NCBI GenBank assembly: GCA_014898425.1
Contig: RCSZ01000011.1
Coordinates: 742,501-806,500, forward strand
Length of the DNA: 64,000 bases
DNA from: Botryotinia globosa
Taxonomy: Eukaryota > Ascomycota > Leotiomycetes > Helotiales > Sclerotiniaceae
Reading direction: 5' to 3'
Shown: one piece after another, positions 14,122-25,600 of the stretch
Layout: each line of letters begins with the position of its first letter
How positions within the stretch are numbered: the stretch's first letter is position 1
The notes under the pieces: generated by a model
Told to the model about the DNA's origin: nothing
Database searches by the model: none
What the model saw: only the letters and a program-made list of their open reading frames with translations
Position numbers and translations under genes: made by a program

Positions 14122-15571
14122 GATCATTTGATCAATCCACAGACGCCTGTGTGTTGTATGTATGTATTTTCGCCGTCATTCGACTGATTTATATCGACCT
14201 CGAACTCATTCAAATGACCTGTCATCTAGAAGTTAGAAACTCCAGCGCACGAGATTTTCCGTGGAAATTGAGATTCACGATTGTACATGGGTTGATCTGT
14301 GCATTGTGGAATAGATAATAGTTCTGTCATTTTCGCCGTATTAATTTGATCTTAGTGTTCTCATGTTGGCTTTTTTTGTTTCCTTTTATTCTTTGCCGTA
14401 TTGCTGATTTGCTGATTTGCTTCGCAATCCCAATTCATCTTAATTCATCTCAATCTTCTGGCGATGTTTGGACTGCAATCCGATTGTACTCAGCATTGCA
14501 CATTTTGATTACATGTGTGTGCCTAAGGAAGAATGGAGATGAAGCTACGAGTATGTAGAAGGGAGAATGAAGCAACAGCTGGTAGATATTTAAGGAGATA
14601 AGAAAGCTTCACAGTTTCAAGCAGTAATTATTTAAAATCAAAAAGTGTAAAATTAAAATTGGTTTTGTTCTTTATGTGCACCGTGATTGTGATGTGTACC
14701 TGGGTGGTGTAAAGTGTAAATAAAGTATTAATTATATCTCGTCCAGGGTATGACTGGCCCACCTCTCTGAAAGTGGTAAGGTGTACATGGCTTTGTTAGG
14801 TAGTACTTATTACTGATGCACCATCATTCATCCAATTTTTTATCATCAACCTTACTTACGAGGTTTGGAAAACATTACATTGTAAGAAAGACGACTCGCT
14901 CGTACCTTGATACCACAATATCACAATCTATGATATGAAGCTATTCGCAAATAGATAACAACTCAACTTTGCATCCCCTTGTTCTTTAAGAAGCTTCCAA
15001 GATTTACCTTCTTCCCTTCTATTGTCTTATCAATTAAACTACCACTACCAGGTAGCATGTGATGTTCCCTAATCCCAAAGCGCCGCCCGTAACCTAGCAG
15101 ACGTCATCTCACACAGAAAGTCCGCTGTACTGTACTGTACTGTACTTCACTGTACATGTCTGGATTGCAGTTGCCTCCACGCCCTCCAAAAGAAACACGA
15201 CTACAGTAAGTACTTCCTTCCTATCTTTTGCTTGCCTGATATTGGCAGCGACATTCTTGATCGTTCATGGCTTCTTCTTCTCGGGTTTTCTCTTCATATT
15301 CTCTTTCACCATCTTCAACATCATCATCATCATCATCTCTACTCCCATTCTCTACACATTCTTTCCGCTTGAATACAAGTTACACCGCTATAAATATTAC
15401 TATACTGTCTCTGCTTTCGATTTCTTGACGACGACCACATTCGCAGAGCAGTGACCAGTATCTAATCCTTCTAATCCTATTAATCACCTAATATTACTTT
15501 CTTTATAACAGTAAGTTTGCCGGTGCCCTTTCTGCGGGACCGCCTATTGATTCTCAGCAGTACAAGACGAT
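14122..15571. other. Intergenic; 5' leader of the DDHD gene with TGTAC repeat
   Basis: Mostly featureless. Four tandem TGTAC units lie at 15126-15145. GTAAGTAC at 15206 and a TTTATAACAG-type acceptor near 15511 suggest a 5' UTR intron of the downstream gene, which is inference. A TTG-started frame at 15242-15454 is pyrimidine-driven and not credible as a gene. Confidence 0.5.
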
Positions 15572-18500
15572 ATGTCTCAACCTATTCATACCTTCGGAAA
15601 AGGATGTGACCTCGCTCCTCCTGGCAGCAGCTCACAAGCTCGCAAGCCGTGTGATGAGATGCCCCCAATGCGAGCGCAGTTCTTCTATTGTTCTCCTCTT
15701 CCCCTCGATGATCCTCTCACTGCTGTACCACCTCCATCGACCGACTCAAAAAATGTGAGACATCCTCCACGACCATTCCCGAAATGCGATAACAAGGTGC
15801 TTCTGGAAGCATGGCTGGGAATGGGTTCAAAGCGGGACCGCAAAAGTCATAATCGGACGTGTAAGCCTAAATTAGGGATCGAGCCGATGACAGACAAAAC
15901 AATCGCCAGTGCTATCGGATTCAAACCAATAATCAAACGCGAGGCTAAGGAGTTGAAGGAATCTTTGATGCAAAATACAAGAAATCCTGCAAGGCACGAG
16001 ACAAAGACTGGATCGGCAACGCAGCCACAGCAGGCCCATTCCGAACCTTCAAATAGTCATCAAGAACATAAGGTAGGAGCAAAGGAGGGGAAGACTTCAC
16101 CCTCAACTATTAGTTGCCCTTGCAAAGGGAGTCATCTTTGGTGCAGAAAGAAGGCAGGGAAGTGCAAATGTGTGTCTTGCCCCAAAGCTCCACAAGAAGT
16201 GGCTGAAGCCGAAACCCACCCACCCCATGCATCCGCCCCTAAGACCAGTGACAAGCCACCTGTTCCTTGGCCAGGCAGCAAATGTAAGTCTAAGGAAAAT
16301 CCTGAAGAAGAGACTACCGATCATAGCAAGCCATCCAAACACCATGGGCACAATTACAAGAGAGAAAGACCTGACAGAGGAGATTCTGAGGAGGACTTCA
16401 AACCAGAGGCAGACCCCGAGCCTGAATGTACGTGCAATCAGTCATCAAGAAACTCAAATCACACAACCGGAAAATCCAAGGAAGCCAAAACAATTTACAA
16501 CCGCCCTAAAGAGCCATTCCCAGCCGAATCACTCGAACATGGTCAAGGAAAAGGAAACCCTGAAGAATGCAAGCCAGATAACCATCAGCCTAAGTGTTTG
16601 TGTACGACCATCGAATCTCACAAAGATAGCACCGACCAAAAGACGAGGTCTAAGCATTGGGAACACAATTGTAGAAAAGGAAAGGCCGAAAGGGAAAGGT
16701 CTGAAAAAGAACTTAACTCGGAAGAAAAGGCCTGTAATGAAGAACCCGAGGAGAAGAAGCCTGTCAAGACGAAGTTGAGTGACAAAGGGAAGGGGAAGGC
16801 CGTTGCGCTTAATGACCAAGATAACACGGATCTAGTGGAAAAGACAAAGGCATGGTTTGACGAACAGTTAAAAGCTCAGATGGAGCCAGATTCAACCTCG
16901 TTCCACACAGATCAGCGCCACCACCGCGAGAGTACTGACGATACGGAAGACTCCAAAGCACACGAGAGTGAGGAAGACGCTTGCTGCGTTGAGGATAGGA
17001 AGCATAATACAGATTCACTGGTCTCAAGAATACCAAGCTGCTGTGATGATAGCAAGGCTGGTGCCAACTCTAAGCGGCAACAATCCGAAGCCGATACTAT
17101 ATTTTCGGGCCAATGTGAGGAAAGTAAAACTGATAAGGCTTCTGAGCGAAAGGAATCGGACGTCGAGACAGAATTTTCTGGCATCTGTGACGGAGACAAG
17201 GCGAGAGATCGTCCAAAGCAGAAAGAATCCGAGGCCGGGACTGCATTCTCAGGTAACTACGACAAGAGCAAAGACGACAGATCTAAGCAAGATCACCCCG
17301 AGTCCGTAACAAGATTTGGAAGTTGCTGTGACGACAAACATGTTTCTGAGGGGCAAACAACCGGGAAGCAGATTGCCGAGAGGCCTACATTGAAAGAATC
17401 TTCTAAAAATGTATCGGGCGGAAGCAGATTCTTCGGTAGACGCCAGGCAGATGGTACTGGCGACCAAGATGGTGGACTATATGATGACTCCGATGATGAT
17501 CCTCCTGTTGATTACATGGCTTCCGATCAAGGAGATGCTGCACATGACGAATGCACCTGCAAACGTCAATCGCAAGTATCTGGGCATAATGTACTCGCAA
17601 CCGGGAATGGTAATATATACTCTCAAAGTCCAAAAACTGCAGGTTCTGGTACAACAGGTAAGCCATTTCTGAAACTGCCTGCTCGTGGTGAAAGCCCTCA
17701 GATGCAGAACAACACGGCATATGATGATGAGCCACCCACTGATTCTCGGATCTCACATGAGCGCGACTCCACAGAAGATATGGAGGTGGAAGGATGCAAG
17801 GCCTATAAACATAAAGAGCATGCAAAATGCCAAGTCGACATCCCTGTTGGAACATGTAGGCTTCATTTGGTCAGCTTATCATCTCTGATTTTGAAGCCGA
17901 TATACTGGTCACCTCTCAATGATCAGTACCCTTGCATATATGGCACGTGGTTCTATAAAGATAACATGTGTCCTGTAGAGCCCGCTGTCGCAAATCAGCT
18001 AGAGAAGGGTTACAGAGAGAACGAGTGTTGGTCTCAGACATGGGAAGATCAACTCAACTCTGCAATAGAAGTTGGCGCGGCAGGCGAAGAGAAAATTGTT
18101 CACCGTCTCTGGCCAAAAGAAAATGACGACAAAACTCTAGACTATGATCCTTCCAAACACATTCTCTCCGCAGATCCACATTGCGCCGCACGCTGCTTCC
18201 ATGGCGAAGCTGCCGCAGAAGGCAAGGTTGACGAGTTGGATTCAAAGCCAGGTGCAGCTACCTCAATTAGTAAAAAATACCCGAATTCACAAGTGATCTA
18301 TAAGAACTGTGAGGAAGCCTTCATTCTGAAGCCCAGCATTTGTCCTTCGGCTTATTACGGACGTAGACCCCTCGCAAAGATCAAAAGTGGACTATGTGTT
18401 GGTATACCTGTCGTTCGTGGTTTCAATCGAAAGGCTTGGAATAAGCTTTATCTTTCAAAGAAATCAATGGCCGCCACGAAAGTACACACCAAAAGTGCGA

Positions 18501-19798
18501 AGCATAGTAACACTGGCTATAATATACTAGAAGAGTGCCCGGCATGCAAAGCACAAGAAGAACCTGAAAAAGTTACTGATTTGTGCCTGGTCATTCATGG
18601 CATTGGTCAAAAACTTTCGGAGCGCATGGAGAGCTTCAATTTTACATATGCAGTGAACAGCTTCCGATGTGAAATGAAGCGGGAATTAACAAATGATGAT
18701 GTCAAGAAGGTGCTCCGAGAAGACTTCTGTGGCCTTACAGTGCTTCCTGTCAACTGGCGTGCCAATCTTTCATTTGAAGATGGTGGGCCAAGAAAGCCTG
18801 GAGACAAAGAACGTCCAGGTTGTGATTTCTCTCTTGATGACATAACTCAGCCAACAATTCCAAGAGTGCGTCAGCTCATCTCAGATGTGATGCTAGATAT
18901 TCCATACTACATGTCTGGACACAAGCACAAGATGATTGCAGCTTTGATTGCCGAGGCCAACCGGATATATCGTCTCTGGTGTAAGAACAATCCAGGTTTC
19001 CACAAGAACGGTCGCGTTCACCTTGTTTCGCACTCTCTTGGTAGTGTCATGGCGCTCGAGGTGCTAAGTAAACAGCCCACCACCTTACCAGCCGAGCTTT
19101 CATGGAGACCCAACACCAAGTATTTTGACTTTCAAACAACAAACTGCTTCCTCGCGGGTAGTCCATGTGCATTCTTCCTCCTACTAGATAGCAAGTCTTT
19201 AGTTCCTCGGAAGGGTATCTCTAAGCCTGGCTGCGAATGCGAAAATGGCAGCAGTAAAGACATTTTCGGTGACGCGGGTACATTTGGATGCTTGGCAATA
19301 GACAACCTTTACAACATCATGCATTGCAATGATCCTATCGCATATCGCTTGAACGCATGCGTAGATTCACGATATGGGGCAAATCTCAAAGAAGCGGAAG
19401 TACCGGATTCTTCTCGCAGTTTCATGACAGCAGTGACCCATGCTATGAAATCTGCTGCTGGTATGTCTCAAGACGAAGCGCTTCACGTTGGAGAAATGCC
19501 TAGGCCTACTTTAATCACCAAAATGCCATCTCAAATGGAAATGGAAGTCCATGATTTCACGGCCGAGGAGATGGCCGAGAAAAAATTCTGTCAATTGAAC
19601 GAAAATGGTCAGGTAGATTGGATTTTGGGAAATCGTCCAGGAATGTTAGCCAACCAGTATATTGATATGTTGTCGGCTCATAGCAGCTATTGGAACAGTA
19701 GAGATTTTATCCGCTTCTTGTGTGTGGAAATTGGAAGGAGATCGGGGAAGATGCATACCTTGCCAAACATGAGAGCAAGGAAGAAGAGCCAGAAATGA
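15572..19798 (+). CDS. DDHD-domain phospholipase (PA-PLA1 family) with ~780-residue N-terminal extension
   Basis: A single uninterrupted frame of 1408 residues. The C-terminal ~620 residues match intracellular phosphatidic-acid-preferring phospholipase A1. A WWE-like part near residues 770-830 contains IYWSPLNDQYPCIYGTWFY. DLCLVIHGIGQ begins at residue 1003. The lipase elbow SHSLG has its nucleophile at Ser1155. A DDHD domain follows, in which I place D1254 (CNDPIAYRLN), D1349 (VDWILGNRPG), H1370 (SAHSSYW) and D1378. These enzymes hydrolyse phosphatidic acid and related phospholipids at Golgi, ER or mitochondria. The N-terminal half is unlike ordinary family members: hydrophilic, Lys/Glu/Ser-rich, with scattered CxC motifs (CPCKGSHLWCRKKAGKCKC) and an internal repeat at residues 481-595. 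The family is usually 650-900 residues, so the extension roughly doubles it. Confidence 0.88.
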   Translation: MSQPIHTFGKGCDLAPPGSSSQARKPCDEMPPMRAQFFYCSPLPLDDPLTAVPPPSTDSKNVRHPPRPFPKCDNKVLLEAWLGMGSKRDRKSHNRTCKPKLGIEPMTDKTIASAIGFKPIIKREAKELKESLMQNTRNPARHETKTGSATQPQQAHSEPSNSHQEHKVGAKEGKTSPSTISCPCKGSHLWCRKKAGKCKCVSCPKAPQEVAEAETHPPHASAPKTSDKPPVPWPGSKCKSKENPEEETTDHSKPSKHHGHNYKRERPDRGDSEEDFKPEADPEPECTCNQSSRNSNHTTGKSKEAKTIYNRPKEPFPAESLEHGQGKGNPEECKPDNHQPKCLCTTIESHKDSTDQKTRSKHWEHNCRKGKAERERSEKELNSEEKACNEEPEEKKPVKTKLSDKGKGKAVALNDQDNTDLVEKTKAWFDEQLKAQMEPDSTSFHTDQRHHRESTDDTEDSKAHESEEDACCVEDRKHNTDSLVSRIPSCCDDSKAGANSKRQQSEADTIFSGQCEESKTDKASERKESDVETEFSGICDGDKARDRPKQKESEAGTAFSGNYDKSKDDRSKQDHPESVTRFGSCCDDKHVSEGQTTGKQIAERPTLKESSKNVSGGSRFFGRRQADGTGDQDGGLYDDSDDDPPVDYMASDQGDAAHDECTCKRQSQVSGHNVLATGNGNIYSQSPKTAGSGTTGKPFLKLPARGESPQMQNNTAYDDEPPTDSRISHERDSTEDMEVEGCKAYKHKEHAKCQVDIPVGTCRLHLVSLSSLILKPIYWSPLNDQYPCIYGTWFYKDNMCPVEPAVANQLEKGYRENECWSQTWEDQLNSAIEVGAAGEEKIVHRLWPKENDDKTLDYDPSKHILSADPHCAARCFHGEAAAEGKVDELDSKPGAATSISKKYPNSQVIYKNCEEAFILKPSICPSAYYGRRPLAKIKSGLCVGIPVVRGFNRKAWNKLYLSKKSMAATKVHTKSAKHSNTGYNILEECPACKAQEEPEKVTDLCLVIHGIGQKLSERMESFNFTYAVNSFRCEMKRELTNDDVKKVLREDFCGLTVLPVNWRANLSFEDGGPRKPGDKERPGCDFSLDDITQPTIPRVRQLISDVMLDIPYYMSGHKHKMIAALIAEANRIYRLWCKNNPGFHKNGRVHLVSHSLGSVMALEVLSKQPTTLPAELSWRPNTKYFDFQTTNCFLAGSPCAFFLLLDSKSLVPRKGISKPGCECENGSSKDIFGDAGTFGCLAIDNLYNIMHCNDPIAYRLNACVDSRYGANLKEAEVPDSSRSFMTAVTHAMKSAAGMSQDEALHVGEMPRPTLITKMPSQMEMEVHDFTAEEMAEKKFCQLNENGQVDWILGNRPGMLANQYIDMLSAHSSYWNSRDFIRFLCVEIGRRSGKMHTLPNMRARKKSQK
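17012..17358 (+). repeat. Degenerate ~24-codon tandem repeat inside the phospholipase extension
   Basis: Residues 481-595 of the DDHD protein contain four to five units of about 23-24 residues. Each starts with a small/Cys element such as SCCDDSK, SGQCEESK, SGICDGDK, SGNYDKSK or GSCCDDK and ends in a run like SEADTIF, SDVETEF, SEAGTAF or ESVTRF. The units have diverged strongly at the DNA level. Confidence 0.65.
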
Positions 19799-20417
19799 AT
19801 GGGATCCACAGGGGGTCACAACAATTGGGGATTTGTGTATTTGCTTTCAGAGGGAAGGGTCATTAGGGAGGACAATATGGTTTCGAGAGGTGTTTATCGA
19901 GTAACATTGGCACACGGACATGGGAAGACAATCGTGCTTTAGGGAGTTGGGTGGTATGGTATGGTAATGCTTGCTTTGTTTTACGTCCTTATGATAGACC
20001 TTTTTGTTGCGATTAGCCTAGACTACCTAGTACATTATGATACCCACCTAGAATGAATCGTGAAGTATAATTATGACCACAACTGAAATACATGGACACT
20101 GAAGACTTGATGAAAGACTGGACTGATTTTGTGTTAATTAGATAAGATGATGATAATTATCTAGTGAAGGATGAGCTACGCGATGAGCGGTGAGATTTCC
20201 CCACATTCCCGAGAACCGAGGTACTGGAATTTTGATGTGCGGAGTGACTTGACAGGGTGGATATATCCCGCCAAGCTGGGTGGCTACATATTCATGATCG
20301 CATGGGAAAAATAGGTTTGTTTCATTCGAGCATAAAGTCTTGAAGGATTGAAGTGAGCTGCATGGAAGGACTTTGTTGATTTGATCGTGAGAGGGTCACA
20401 GGAGGCTTACCAGGAAG
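19799..20417. other. Intergenic, DDHD 3' flank and GST kappa promoter
   Basis: About 620 bases with no coding pattern. A CTACCTAG motif lies near 20023. It should hold the terminator of the upstream gene and the promoter of the downstream one, both on the plus strand. Confidence 0.5.
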
Positions 20418-21555
20418 ATGGAACATATGGAAGACATGGCAGCAAGACCCAAAATCACGTTATTCGTTGATACAGTCAGCCCTTTTGCTTATGAAGCTTA
20501 TTGGATCTTTAGGGTAAGTGGATTTCACAATGAATAGACTTTGAACGAGGGTATGGAGGTGGAACGGGGAGCCAAAGTTGATGAACCTGATGAACGATAG
20601 AATAGTTTCTAGCTTCACAATCTGGTCAAGTGAGAACCGGGTATTGGTATTGATTGAGGGAACATGAAAGACGACTTGCCTCATCATCTCTCCCGGAGTT
20701 GCTTGCTGGATATAAAGACTTGATTCTGAACTTGGTTGCAATGGGACGTACTAATTGATGTCTCTCTGTAGCATGATTCTACATTCTCGAAATGTAACAT
20801 CGAATACGTACCCGTATTCCTGGGTGGCATCATGAAAGATGTTGGGAATAATCCACCTATTAATATCAAAAGTTTGTCCCGCTGCTTGCTTTCTGCTTAA
20901 TCTCTTTCTTTCTTCACGCTCGAGTTCTTCATTCTCTACCATAATAACACTTCCTCTCAGATAAAGATAAATGGATCGACCGCGATCGTGTCCATTGGGC
21001 ATCGGTCTTCAATATCCCCATGTCCTCCGCAACACCAGTCGGGTTTCCTCATATGACGCTTAGGATTCAACGCGCGTTGGGTGTGTTGCCATTTTTGTTC
21101 CCAGAGGGAAATGAAGCGCAGGATATTTTGTGTCAGTGCCTAGATCGTTTGTATGAAATGTATTGGGTGGAGGGGAAGAATATCACGGCTCCTGGTGTCT
21201 TCGAAGATGTACTTGAAAAATTGATCGGAGAGGTAAAGAAGGAGTTTGTATTGAAAGAAATTGCGGGGAAGGGTAAAGAGGCGGTGCTGAAAAATAATGA
21301 GCGAGCGATACGGGATGGGGCTTTTGGGTTACCTGTGAGTTTCTTTCTTTTTCAGGGCTTTTGATCGTGGAAGTTAGTGATGGCGAGGAAGCGAGAGAAA
21401 TGAATACTTGCTGATGTGAATGAAAATAGTGGATGGTATGCACGAATTCCGCAGGTGAAACGCAAGGATTCTGGGGTGTGGATCATTTAGCACAAGTAGT
21501 GGACTTCTTAGGGCTGGAGAGAACAAAGAGTAGAGCTTGGAAAGCTTATCTTTGA
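20418..21555 (+). CDS. Kappa-class glutathione S-transferase / DsbA-like 2-hydroxychromene-2-carboxylate isomerase family
   Basis: Four exons, 20418-20513, 20772-20871, 20961-21334 and 21430-21555, sum to 696 nt (231 residues, normal for the family). Family motifs appear in order across all exons: LFVDTVSPFAYEAYW (Ser21 at the usual active-site position before Pro), FLGGIMKDVGNNPPINIK, then after the splice NKDKWIDRDRVHWASVFNIP, and at the end AFGLPWM..TQGFWGVDHL. The junction between exons 2 and 3 falls inside the conserved INIKNKDKW block, which fixes the unusual donor GTTTGT. The 258-nt first intron is long for this window. ATGs at 20427 and 20436 in the same frame are alternative starts. 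Expected role: glutathione-dependent detoxification or an isomerase of aromatic breakdown, in peroxisome or mitochondrion. Confidence 0.88.
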
Positions 21556-21669
21556 ATTAATTCATTGCTTGTCTTTATTATGCTCAGTCTAGCATCCTGT
21601 CCTCAGACATGCCGATGGGCCATATTTTCTACTCCTTTGATGTCGTGATCGTCATTACTTCACATGAAA

Positions 21670-22678
21670 TTAGATAACTAAGAGTCCCGCAATACCAAAA
21701 GCACCTAGGAATACAACAACAGCGCTTAAAGAACCACCGGCACTTTTCGATCCGATTGAAGTTCCAGTGGCAGAAGCACTAGATGTGGTGTTTGTGGTTT
21801 TCGAAGCATCGGTAAGTGTGGTCACTGTGATGCCAGGGGTGGTAGGACATTGGGTTGAGTTATCTGAGGCCTTGAGCGCAGTGACATTGCTGGAGAAGGT
21901 GATATCGGCGCACTATTTGATTGTCAGCTCTGGAGTTTGTTGTCTTCCTCATTCGATACTCTTCCTATTGGAAATAGAGAAATGGTATACAGAAGATGTT
22001 TGCTCATCAGGTGATTAGAAAGAAGAAGGAGCTTACGTTGTAGAGTGCACTTCCGCTTTCGCCAACGGTCACGACTTGGATTGTGGCGTTCATGCCATCT
22101 TCGATGGTGACGCCAGAGGGCAAATCGAAGTCGGAGAGACAGAGATAGCCGGACCCAGTGGTGTTCAAGGGGGAGGGAGTGAGGGAGATATTTAGGTTAG
22201 AGGAACCGTTGATGCCGAGGCCTGGGAGGTGTTAGATTGAATTTGGAAGTTTGGAGGGTATGGTGAGGAGGGTATGGTGAGGAGGGTAGGATAGGTGTAA
22301 GAGGAACGGAGTCGAGAGATACCAAGGGAAATGACGTACCAAGATTGATGAACACATATGTCCATCGATGATGCAAGTCAAGGTTGATGGGGAAGGAAGT
22401 AGTTGGGTAGAGAGTACGGTTCTCAGTGGTGTTGATGTTTGCGCCTAGGAGAGAGGGTTAGAAATCGTTCGAAGAACAAAAGAGACGTTTGAAGCTTGAT
22501 AGGGATTACTTGAAGAGGACAAATCTTAGTAGGGATAGATGTACATACATGGATATTGCCACTGAGAAGCGGGCGGAAGAAAGGAATCACCCCGCGGTGG
22601 TGGGTACTCAATAGAGAAATGGGCGGAGACGATGGAGGAGAGGAACGAGAGAAGAACGATGATATTGAAAGTCGCCAT
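21670..22678 (-). CDS. BIM1/X325-like copper-binding GPI-anchored protein
   Basis: Four exons, 22678-22549, 22444-22340, 22221-22037 and 21912-21670, sum to 663 nt (220 residues). Residues 1-19 are a signal peptide ending in VSA, so the mature protein begins with His20 (HFSIEYPPPRGD). This is the LPMO-like arrangement seen in the X325/BIM1 family, in which the N-terminal histidine binds copper. A second His pair lies in NLDLHHRWTYVFINLGLG. Four Cys and several N-glycosylation sequons follow. The tail is Ser/Thr-rich with a C-terminal hydrophobic segment (AVVVFLGAFGIAGLLVI) after a small-residue stretch, as expected for a GPI anchor. Family members act in copper acquisition or at the cell wall rather than as polysaccharide oxidases. 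The gene converges with the GST gene, with 114 bases between stops. Confidence 0.82.
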
Positions 22679-25600
22679 GATGATTTTACTTTCTGTGGTG
22701 ATCTAGAGTACGAATTCCTTTGAAGATCGGAAAGGCTTCTTATGAAAATGAAAATCCAAGACACAGGTCAAGAGCCAAATACGAAAATCAAGAAAGATCG
22801 ACGGTGCTTAAGAAGATATTCGACGAAACTATTCTCAACTATCTAGCCCACCCATGCAGGAACACATACATATAGATATGCACGAACAACAAGGTACCCA
22901 AACTAATTCCCTCATAATCTGCTCAAATATTCAATACCCAATATCACGTTCATTCGCAACTTCGCACTGAACCATCCCATCCCATCCCATTCACTTCCCA
23001 GAGAGAAATCCCCACTCCACACCCTCCCAGACTCCCACCCATCAGAGGAAACATTTCCCCAGAATACATGGCAAAAAACAAAAAGAAAACAAAAAAACAA
23101 AAAAAACAGACCATGTATATAAAATGTGCTCACCCGTAGCGTCGTACAGTTCTTGGCGACGTGGGATTCCGGCTCCATTGACCCAATCGAGAAATTGTGG
23201 CTGGAGCTTTGGCTTGGCGTGAGGGATTGGGCCAATGGGGGGAGAGAGGGAATGGATGGGTTGTTTATTTGTCTTGGCGGGTGGAAAGCGAAGGGGCGTA
23301 GAATCGTGCTCATATTTGCGCAGTTTGGATTTGGGGAGGGTTTGGGGAAACAAAGGCGTGGGTGTGGGTGTGGGTGGGGAGGTTTGAGGAGGAGCTGAGG
23401 ATATGAATTGGGGGTTTTGAGGGTAGGTAGGTTAGCTGATTGTTATGGAATTTGAATATAGATTAGAATGAATATTTCTGTTGTTGTCGCTTTACACTTT
23501 TGATATTCACGATGGAGATTGACGGGAAGTTGCACGAATATACGACTTCGTATCTTGACTTTGACTGCAGTTAGACCCTTCCTGCACTGACCTTGCGATT
23601 ACTTGTTCCACGTCGAATTGCTAAAAAAGAATCAGAAAACGTGTGTGCACAGGATTCTCGGCGAGGGGCAGGTGCAATATGCAGCAGCAGTGCGACTTTT
23701 TGAGCGGGGAATGATATTTTCTTTGTGCAACAACTTTGCTTTTCTTTTTGAGGCTCGAGGGATTATGCGAGGCTGGTGTTATGTACTCTAGAGTGAGAAA
23801 CTCATAGTAGATATGGGCCGACAGAACTGATTCTAAAGAGCTTAAACGTCCTCTTTTGTTGCTCAAGATATCAGGAATATATCTAACATAGAAATAGGCA
23901 TCGCATTGGTGTTTAGAAATGAAAACCATGCCTTACAAATTGCTGTGGTCCTGCTTGATCAAACCTAACTTGTCAGATATCAGGGACTTTCAGATCCGCT
24001 TCCTTCTTGGGGGGTGAAGCTCGATTCATTCTCATTCAAGTCAGAAGAGTGATGGGATTTGCTCTAGACGGTGTTGTGTTATGATCTTCTCTGCTTGCGC
24101 TATAAAACTTGCCCTGAAGCCTCGAAAGGCATTAAGAGTCACACTTGAAAACTCGGCTTCACGTCTTCAACATGTTCTTTTATGTCTCGCAATTAGATGA
24201 CAAGAAGTGAATTCACTCATGAGCGGCCACAAGACTGGTAGAGTCCCCTTGCACAGTGCAACGAGGTGCGCTTTCAATGATTTCAATTGCACTGGGCAAC
24301 GGATTGATATTGGTATAGCTAACGAATTGTGTTTTATTGGAGCAGTCTACAAAAGATATCTAACTAGCCAAGCAGACTATTGAAGGGATACCAGCCGTGA
24401 ACAAACTCCCTGACTCGACAAAAGCTGTCAAACCGGCAACTACGAACTGAGAGTCTGAAAGAAAGCCAAGAGCTCCAGACCATAGGCTCAATCATCTTTC
24501 AGTCTCGATGGCGCATAGTGAGTGCAGTCTCCCCTGCCAGACCGTCCACTGAATTCTGGGCGCTATCGCTCAGTCGAGAGGATCTCTGCGTATATTTGGC
24601 CAGAGCGCAGCTCCATATATAGGGTTGTGTCCGCTCCGCCAGACTGTAGCTGGCTTGGAAATGCGTACTTGTGAGAGAATTGCTGTTATGATTACTGAAT
24701 ATGTTAGCATCATTCATGGGCTATGGATGACAATTTCAATTTTCTTTGGATAAGACATACTGAACAGAGAACATCCACTGCGGATATGTTTCTCTAGCCA
24801 TAGAGGCTGAGAAATTTGAACATCTTAAGCATGAGCCACCGGGTGACTGGAACACTGATGTTGAAAGGACCTGGCTTATTCTTTGTGTTCTTATCGCAGT
24901 GATCATTCCAACAAAAATTGGGGTCAGTGGAGTTTTGAATCCAACTATAACCCAGCGGCTATCTGTGTGATGTTTGAAAACGAAATTAAAGACCCGTCTG
25001 TTGTTGGCAGACGTGCTAATCGATCGTCAAATTTGCGTATAGGAGCGAAAGACTAATCGAACCATCAAGGAATAGACCAGACTCTAGGTGATTGAGAATT
25101 AACGATGCGGCAGGTAGTTGCGCAGGTTGAGAAGTGGTTGGTGTGTTTGTGGTATTTGGCAGAGGTTAAAATTTCAGAATTCGCGACGGAACCTGGGAGT
25201 CAATTATTGTCAGCATGTTCTATGGTGGATGATAATTTTAGATATCTCTACCTGCTAACCTTTTAAAGCATTGAGGTGGATAAGGCGAATTGCGGTGGTG
25301 AAAAGTCATCAAAGCGGGCAAGCTGTAACGGTTTCTGCATTTATCTTTTTCAATGTTTGCCTTGAAAATTATTGACAATGCCGCTGCTTTGTCGAAGATC
25401 CCTAGATGAATGACTCCAATTCTGTTAGTAAAGCCCTTGAACAAAGCATAAAGAGGTGAATTGGAAGTGCAAGGGCAACAAACATAATATCAATCAGGAC
25501 TCCCTTCTGACATTGTCGATCATATTTGTTCTGCTGACGTAGAAGGTGGGACTTGTGGTGATATCTGTTACTATGTTTAGTGTACAATATAAAGGCAGAA

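Noticed and set aside
22037..22221. Possible 2-base frameshift in exon 3 of the BIM1-like gene
   Set aside because: A first pass gave a broken frame, but recounting the bases gave an exon of 185 nt and a continuous 220-residue product with the conserved NLGLG block.
24770..24970. Protein-like 55-65-codon stretch (EKFEHLKHEPPGDWNTDVER)
   Set aside because: Length is within chance for six frames and no flanking exon could be joined.
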